Shown here piece by piece: positions 61,938 to 64,000 of a DNA stretch of 64,000 bases. The stretch spans positions 248,001-312,000 of the forward strand of contig NZ_CP126980.1 in the NCBI RefSeq assembly GCF_030252345.1. Direction: 5' to 3'. The translations under genes and the position numbers were made by a program. The notes under the pieces were generated by a model that saw only the letters and a list, made by a program, of their open reading frames with translations, was not told where the DNA came from and did not search any database. How positions within the stretch are numbered: the first letter of the stretch is position 1; each line of letters begins with the position of its first letter. The stretch comes from Actinoplanes oblitus (GTDB taxonomy: Bacteria; Actinomycetota; Actinomycetes; Mycobacteriales; Micromonosporaceae).

Positions 61938-64000
61938 GTGCCGAGTGACGCCAGGACGACCCGTCTGGTCATCGTCGAGTCTCCGTCGAAGGCCAAGACG
62001 ATCGCCGGTTATCTGGGCCCCGACTATCTGGTCGAGGCCTCCGTCGGCCACATCCGTGACCTGCCGCGCAACGCCGACGAGGTGCCGGCCAAGTACAAGG
62101 GCCAGCCGTGGGCGCGCCTCGGCGTCGACGTCGACAACGGCTTTCACGCCCTCTACGTGGTCTCCGACAGCCGCAAGCAGCAGGTAGCCAAGCTGCAGAA
62201 ACTGGCGAAAGAGGTGGACGAGATCTTCCTCGCCACCGATGAGGACCGCGAGGGCGAGGCCATCGCCTGGCACCTGATCGAAACGATCAAACCCAAGGTG
62301 CCGGTCAAGCGGATGGTCTTCCACGAGATCACCAAGCCGGCCATCCAGGCCGCCGTGGCGAACCCGCGCGACATCGACCGCTCCCTGGTCGACGCGCAGG
62401 AGGCCCGCCGCATCCTGGACCGGCTGTACGGCTACGAGGTCAGCCCGGTCCTGTGGAAAAAGGTGATGCGCGGCCTCTCGGCGGGCCGCGTGCAGTCGGT
62501 CGCCACCCGGATCGTGGTCGAGCGGGAGCGCCAGCGGATGGCGTTCCGCTCCGCGGAGTACTGGGACATCCAGGCGCAGCTGGCAGTGCTGGGCCAGGCC
62601 GACGGGCCGCGTTCGTTCCAGGCCACGCTGATCGCGCTGGACGGCGACCGGATCGCCACCGGCAAGGACTTCGAGCCCACCACCGGGCAGCTCAAGCCGG
62701 GCGCCACGGTGGTGCAGCTGGACGGCGACGGCGCCCGCGGGCTGGCCGCCCGTCTGGAGGGCCGGCCGTTCGCTGTCACCCGGGTCGAGGAGAAACCGTA
62801 CCGGCGCCGGCCGTACGCGCCGTTCATCACCTCGACGCTCCAGCAGGAGGCGGCCCGCAAGCTGCGCAACTCCTCGGCACAGACGATGCGCACCGCGCAG
62901 AGCCTGTACGAGAAGGGCTACATCACTTATATGCGTACGGACTCGGTGAACCTCTCCGAGACCGCCATCGCCGCCGCCCGCCGCCAGATCGCCGAGCTCT
63001 ACGGGGCGAACAGCGTGCCGCCGCAGCCGCGCCGCTACACCACCAAGGCGAAGAACGCGCAGGAGGCGCACGAGGCGATCCGCCCCGCCGGGGACAACTT
63101 CCGGACCCCGGGCGAGGTCGCCAAGGAGCTGACCACCGACGAGTTCAAGCTCTACGAGCTGATCTGGCGCCGGACCATCGCGTCGCAGATGACCGACGCG
63201 GTCGGTAACTCGATCAGTGTCCGGATCCGCGCGGTCTCCACGGCGAACGAGGAGGCCGACTTCTCCGCGTCCGGCAAGACGATCACCGACCCCGGGTTCC
63301 TCCGGGCGTACGTGGAGTCCTCCGACGACGAGAGCGCCGAGGCCGAGGACGCCGAGCGCCGTCTGCCGAACCTGGTGAAGGACCAGCCGCTGACCGCCGA
63401 CGAGTTGAACGCGCTGGGCCACCACACCTCGCCGCCGGCCCGCTACACGGAGGCCTCGCTGGTCAAGGCGCTGGAGGAGCTGGGCATCGGCCGCCCGTCC
63501 ACCTACTCGTCGATCATGCAGACCATCCAGGACCGCGGCTACGTGGAGAAACGCGGCCAGGCGATGATCCCGTCGTTCCTGGCGTTCGCGGTGATCGGCC
63601 TGCTCGAGGGGCACTACCCCCGCCTGGTCGACTACAACTTCACCGCCGCAATGGAGGGCCAGCTCGACGACATTGCCGCCGGCGACGGCACCCAGCTGGA
63701 CTTCCTCACCTCGTTCTACTTCGGCAGCCAGGCGCCCGGCGCGGACGACGACATCGCCAGGGCCGGCGGCCTGAAGAAGATGGTGACCGAGAACCTCAGC
63801 GCGATCGACGCGCGGGAGGTCAACTCGATCCCGCTCTTCACCGACGAGGAGAACCGGCAGGTCGTCGTCCGGGTCGGCAAGTTCGGTCCGTACCTGCAGC
63901 GCAAGGCGTCGGTGCCGGAGGGCGCCGAGGAACCGGCCGAGGACCGCGCGTCGATCCCGGAGGGCCTGGCGCCCGACGAGCTGACCCCGGAGAAGGTTGC
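61938..64000 (+). CDS. topA: DNA topoisomerase I, N-terminal part (partial)
   Basis: The frame from GTG 61938 stays open to the window end (687 codons). It starts with the TOPRIM domain (RLVIVESPSKAKTIAGYLGP) and has the metal-binding triad region ATDEDREGEAIAWHLIE. The active-site Tyr lies in YEKGYITYMRTDSVNLSE. ALEELGIGRPSTYSSIMQTI is another TopA signature. The enzyme relaxes negative supercoils. GGGAG lies about 5 nt before the start. The C-terminal domains lie beyond the window. Confidence 0.96.
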   Translation, partial: MPSDARTTRLVIVESPSKAKTIAGYLGPDYLVEASVGHIRDLPRNADEVPAKYKGQPWARLGVDVDNGFHALYVVSDSRKQQVAKLQKLAKEVDEIFLATDEDREGEAIAWHLIETIKPKVPVKRMVFHEITKPAIQAAVANPRDIDRSLVDAQEARRILDRLYGYEVSPVLWKKVMRGLSAGRVQSVATRIVVERERQRMAFRSAEYWDIQAQLAVLGQADGPRSFQATLIALDGDRIATGKDFEPTTGQLKPGATVVQLDGDGARGLAARLEGRPFAVTRVEEKPYRRRPYAPFITSTLQQEAARKLRNSSAQTMRTAQSLYEKGYITYMRTDSVNLSETAIAAARRQIAELYGANSVPPQPRRYTTKAKNAQEAHEAIRPAGDNFRTPGEVAKELTTDEFKLYELIWRRTIASQMTDAVGNSISVRIRAVSTANEEADFSASGKTITDPGFLRAYVESSDDESAEAEDAERRLPNLVKDQPLTADELNALGHHTSPPARYTEASLVKALEELGIGRPSTYSSIMQTIQDRGYVEKRGQAMIPSFLAFAVIGLLEGHYPRLVDYNFTAAMEGQLDDIAAGDGTQLDFLTSFYFGSQAPGADDDIARAGGLKKMVTENLSAIDAREVNSIPLFTDEENRQVVVRVGKFGPYLQRKASVPEGAEEPAEDRASIPEGLAPDELTPEKV

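Overview
The window is chromosomal DNA from a high-GC actinobacterium, most likely of the family Micromonosporaceae (Actinoplanes-like). This rests on very high GC, many GTG and TTG starts, leaderless genes, WXG100/EccE genes, a bldG-type STAS gene beside a DECH-box helicase, and the 6C RNA beside ssd. The species cannot be fixed from the sequence alone.

Layout. 1-1750: the 5' end of an SNF2-type helicase gene, a glyoxalase-fold protein and a divergent TetR regulator sharing a palindromic operator. 1784-23519: a menaquinone and respiration block with mqnC (futalosine pathway), menG, menJ-like reductase, the complete 14-gene complex I operon nuoA-N, and a long-chain polyprenyl diphosphate synthase for the quinone side chain. 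A near-consensus Rex operator (4541-4558) lies upstream of menJ-nuo, so this block is probably controlled by the NADH/NAD+ ratio. 23520-24928: 1.4 kb without genes, full of repeats. 24929-28080: IclR regulator, orphan zinc-finger anti-sigma factor, RarD permease and a small membrane protein. 28174-36085: a type VII secretion island with eccE divergent from a WXG100 pair, followed by a 1312-residue protein with SseB-like domains at both ends of a repeat-rich linker. 36306-45905: secreted and metabolic genes (alpha/beta hydrolase, lipoprotein, M6 peptidase, vanadium-haloperoxidase-like protein, HTH regulator, acs, Fic-like protein). 45940-57245: PH-domain protein, HAD phosphatase, 6C small RNA, STAS protein, ssd-tadA-tadB-tadC-flp-tadE-tadG pilus locus, DECH helicase, bldG-like STAS gene and HATPase anti-sigma factor. 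57919-64000: hppA proton pyrophosphatase, a lipoprotein, a conserved hypothetical gene and the 5' part of topA.

How the parts work together. MqnC, the polyprenyl synthase, MenG and MenJ make and tailor menaquinone, and complex I reduces it while pumping protons. HppA is a second primary proton pump. The tad locus, 6C RNA, HAD phosphatase and helicase form a neighbourhood known from other actinobacteria.

Most unusual signals: (1) a composite repeat, made of a tandem array of 53-bp hairpin units about 40 bp from a nearly invariant 111-bp core, present in opposite orientation at 23804-24435 and 57245-57573; (2) micro-ORFs that exactly bridge the nuoJ/nuoK and nuoL/nuoM gaps through overlapping start and stop codons; (3) the 6C RNA, with a third C-rich hairpin and four 16-bp repeats upstream; (4) two DnaA boxes between eccE and the esx pair.
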